Source of the DNA: Tragulus kanchil | Taxonomy: Eukaryota > Chordata > Mammalia > Artiodactyla > Tragulidae | Reading direction: 5' to 3' | DNA: 64,000 nucleotides | Assembly (NCBI GenBank): GCA_022376925.1 | Contig: JAIOJX010000025.1 | Location: 93,957,608 to 94,021,607 of the forward strand | In this document: positions 62,606 to 64,000 of the stretch, one piece after another | How positions within the stretch are numbered: the stretch's first letter is position 1 | How the letters are laid out: each line of letters starts with the position of its first letter | Translations under genes and position numbers: made by a program | Notes under the pieces: model-generated | The model's input: only the letters and a program-made list of their open reading frames with translations | Databases searched by the model: none | Told to the model about the DNA's origin: nothing

Positions 62606-64000
62606 GAAGGAAAATTTCGTCCGCTTCACTGCTACGGAGGACCAGTAGCTTCACACATATTCCTCATGAAGAAAGTGCCGTGCTTAAACAACGCGGAATG
62701 ATATTTTTTATATTCTTAACTTTTTTAATGTCTCTAAGTGTAGCAAGTATTAGTGATCTTTATTGAGAAAATATTTACTTGCTGCGTGAGGTTCTAACAC
62801 AAAGGCTGGTGACTGACGCTGTAACTTTTAAAAAAGCTGAGCACCGGGTTGGGTCCTTCAACCCTCGTCTAATTAGGATTCGGCTCAGGGAACAAATGGT
62901 TGTTGTGGCATAAATACTTAATCTGTGTTTTTCCCCTGTAACTGACAAGCAGAATTTTTTAAATATCTCAAAACCACACATCTATTTGACATTTCCATCT
63001 GGCTTTCATGAACTGATTGGTGATATTTCATTTTATCCCAAATGTGAAGAAAATGCTTCATTTTCATGGAAATACAGTAGTAAAAGACTGGTCTATTCCC
63101 TGGGTGATATCAAAATAGGTTGAACAGCTATTAAAAGGAGCTGGAAATCTTATAGTGCTTTATTTTAAGCAGAAGAACATTTCTCATACACTAACAGAAT
63201 CGCTTATGATTTCCAGATGTTTGGGGTTTTTTTCAATTTAATGATGGTATATTTGCTAAAATAAATTCCCAGTTATTCTCAAAGAAAATCTTTTGTACAG
63301 ATCTGCACTACTGGAGAAATGTTTTTGTGAGGCAGCACTCTTGCTTATAATTTTATGAGAGGGGGAGGATGACAGTGCTTGGGTGTACCTGATGCCAGCA
63401 GACCAAGCTAAAAATGATGAAATTCCAATCAGTGCATTTTTTTAGCATAAAATCACTTAGTTAAAATAGCAACCTGGGAGGGGGGGTGTGGGCTTCCCAT
63501 CCCTCTGATCCCCTCTCCGAGTGTGGGTGCCACCAGTAAATAAAACCAAGGGTAGCTTAGTATTTAACAGGGAGGTGAATGGTCCTTCTCTCAGATCTTC
63601 AAAGAACCGTGCAAGATGGGTGTTATTAATGCTGTTTTATAGATTAGGAAATGGAGGCTCAAAGAAGTCAAACGGCTCAGGCAGGGCACAGAGCTACTAA
63701 ATGTCAGTCACTTCAATCCCAGACTTGCCTGGAAGGAAAATTTCGTCCGCTTCACTGCTACGGAGGACCAGTAGCTTCACACATATTCCTCATGAAGAAA
63801 GTGCCGTGCTTAAACAACGCGGAATGATATTTTTTATATTCTTAACTTTTTTAATGTCTCTAAGTGTAGCAAGTATTAGTGATCTTTATTGAGAAAATAT
63901 TTACTTGCTGCGTGAGGTTCTAACACAAAGGCTGGTGACTGACGCTGTAACTTTTAAAAAAGCTGAGCACCGGGTTGGGTCCTTCAACCCTCGTCTAATT
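62457..64000. repeat. Tandem duplication 21 (offset 1126-1127), cut by window end
   Basis: Bases from 62457 repeat from 63584 and continue to the end of the window. One base is missing near the left edge of copy 2, caaagaacc for caaaggaacc. Confidence 0.93.

Larger units (their letters stand above)
1..64000 (+). other. FAM13A: FAM13A locus, internal part of the gene
   Basis: Five exons with canonical AG acceptors and GT donors, in compatible phases, join into one open frame. Their peptides follow the order I remember for mammalian FAM13A: the segment after the RhoGAP domain, the serine-rich stretch, the GLINKEN segment and the NMESL segment. FAM13A encodes a Rho GTPase-activating-protein-like protein with an N-terminal RhoGAP domain and C-terminal coiled coils. 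Only the linker between them is seen here, so both gene ends should lie outside the window. The paralogues FAM13B and FAM13C are alternatives, but the exact peptide run favours FAM13A. Identification is from memory, without a database search. Confidence 0.88.
50019..64000 (+). other. FAM13A: FAM13A intron, 3' part of window
   Basis: No further FAM13A exon was recognised. The stretch contains an AT-rich inverted repeat (twice), antisense BovB pieces, a CHR-type SINE, short Bov-A fragments, MIR and L2 fragments, and five tandem duplications, the last running off the window. Unassigned stretches include 55110-55570, 55910-56800 and 62700-63580. Confidence 0.65.

Noticed and set aside
1..64000. 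The 1.1-kb tandem units as a new satellite or mobile system
   Set aside because: The units do not resemble each other in sequence; only their length and tandem arrangement are shared. Breakpoints cut known elements and an exon at random points.
1..64000. CRISPR arrays, operons or prokaryotic regulatory signals
   Set aside because: The repeats are dispersed mammalian elements or 1.1-kb units, with no short regular repeat-spacer pattern and no dense coding sequence.
50019..64000. Further FAM13A exons downstream
   Set aside because: I looked for the next expected peptide after the HTRLFE exon and found no stretch with splice sites and a matching frame. It may simply lie beyond the window.

Overview
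This is nuclear DNA from a pecoran ruminant, most likely a bovid (cattle, sheep or goat group). The evidence is the interspersed repeats: BovB (RTE) LINE fragments, Bov-A and Bov-tA SINEs, CHR-type tRNA-derived SINEs and a ruminant mariner, over older MIR, L2, L1 and MER5-like fragments. Nothing prokaryotic or viral was recognised, and the species cannot be fixed from sequence alone. The window is almost all intron. Five coding exons on the + strand, found by splice sites, reading phase and remembered protein sequence, identify the gene as FAM13A, which encodes a RhoGAP-domain protein. They lie at 17996-18037, 20580-20759, 31195-31375, 49534-49610 and 49976-50018. They join in one open frame and encode a linker downstream of the RhoGAP domain. 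The exons for the RhoGAP domain and for the C-terminal half were not found here. Layout: 1-4.2 kb holds antisense BovB split by a SINE and joined to the 5' end of a mariner; 4.2-12.7 kb is AT-rich with degenerate L1-like sequence and two SINEs; 12.7-18 kb is mostly old intron with MER5-like and MIR fragments; 18-31.4 kb holds the first three exons; 31.4-49.5 kb is a repeat-laden intron; 49.5-50.0 kb holds the last two exons; 50-64 kb is intron with BovB, SINE, MIR and L2 pieces. The dominant signal is 21 direct tandem duplications, each offset by about 1.09-1.22 kb, at better than about 99% identity by eye. They start at roughly 1, 1744, 3852, 5930, 7719, 9693, 13699, 19979, 21734, 25326, 27392, 31427, 36917, 42243, 44025, 45930, 50656, 52498, 57926, 59771 and 62457. 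They ignore element and exon boundaries, sit in unrelated sequence, have nearly constant length, and carry small indels and unmatched bases clustered at the junctions. This looks like sequence pieces joined without merging their roughly 1.1 kb overlaps, an assembly artefact, rather than biology. One consequence is that the 180-nt FAM13A exon appears twice complete and once as a damaged partial copy. Collapsing every duplication would remove about 23.7 kb and leave roughly 40 kb. I found no convincing new biological system. The best biological leads are a possible intronic-polyadenylation isoform of FAM13A after the 180-nt exon, a BovB/mariner chimeric ORF, and an AT-rich perfect inverted repeat at 50872-50937.
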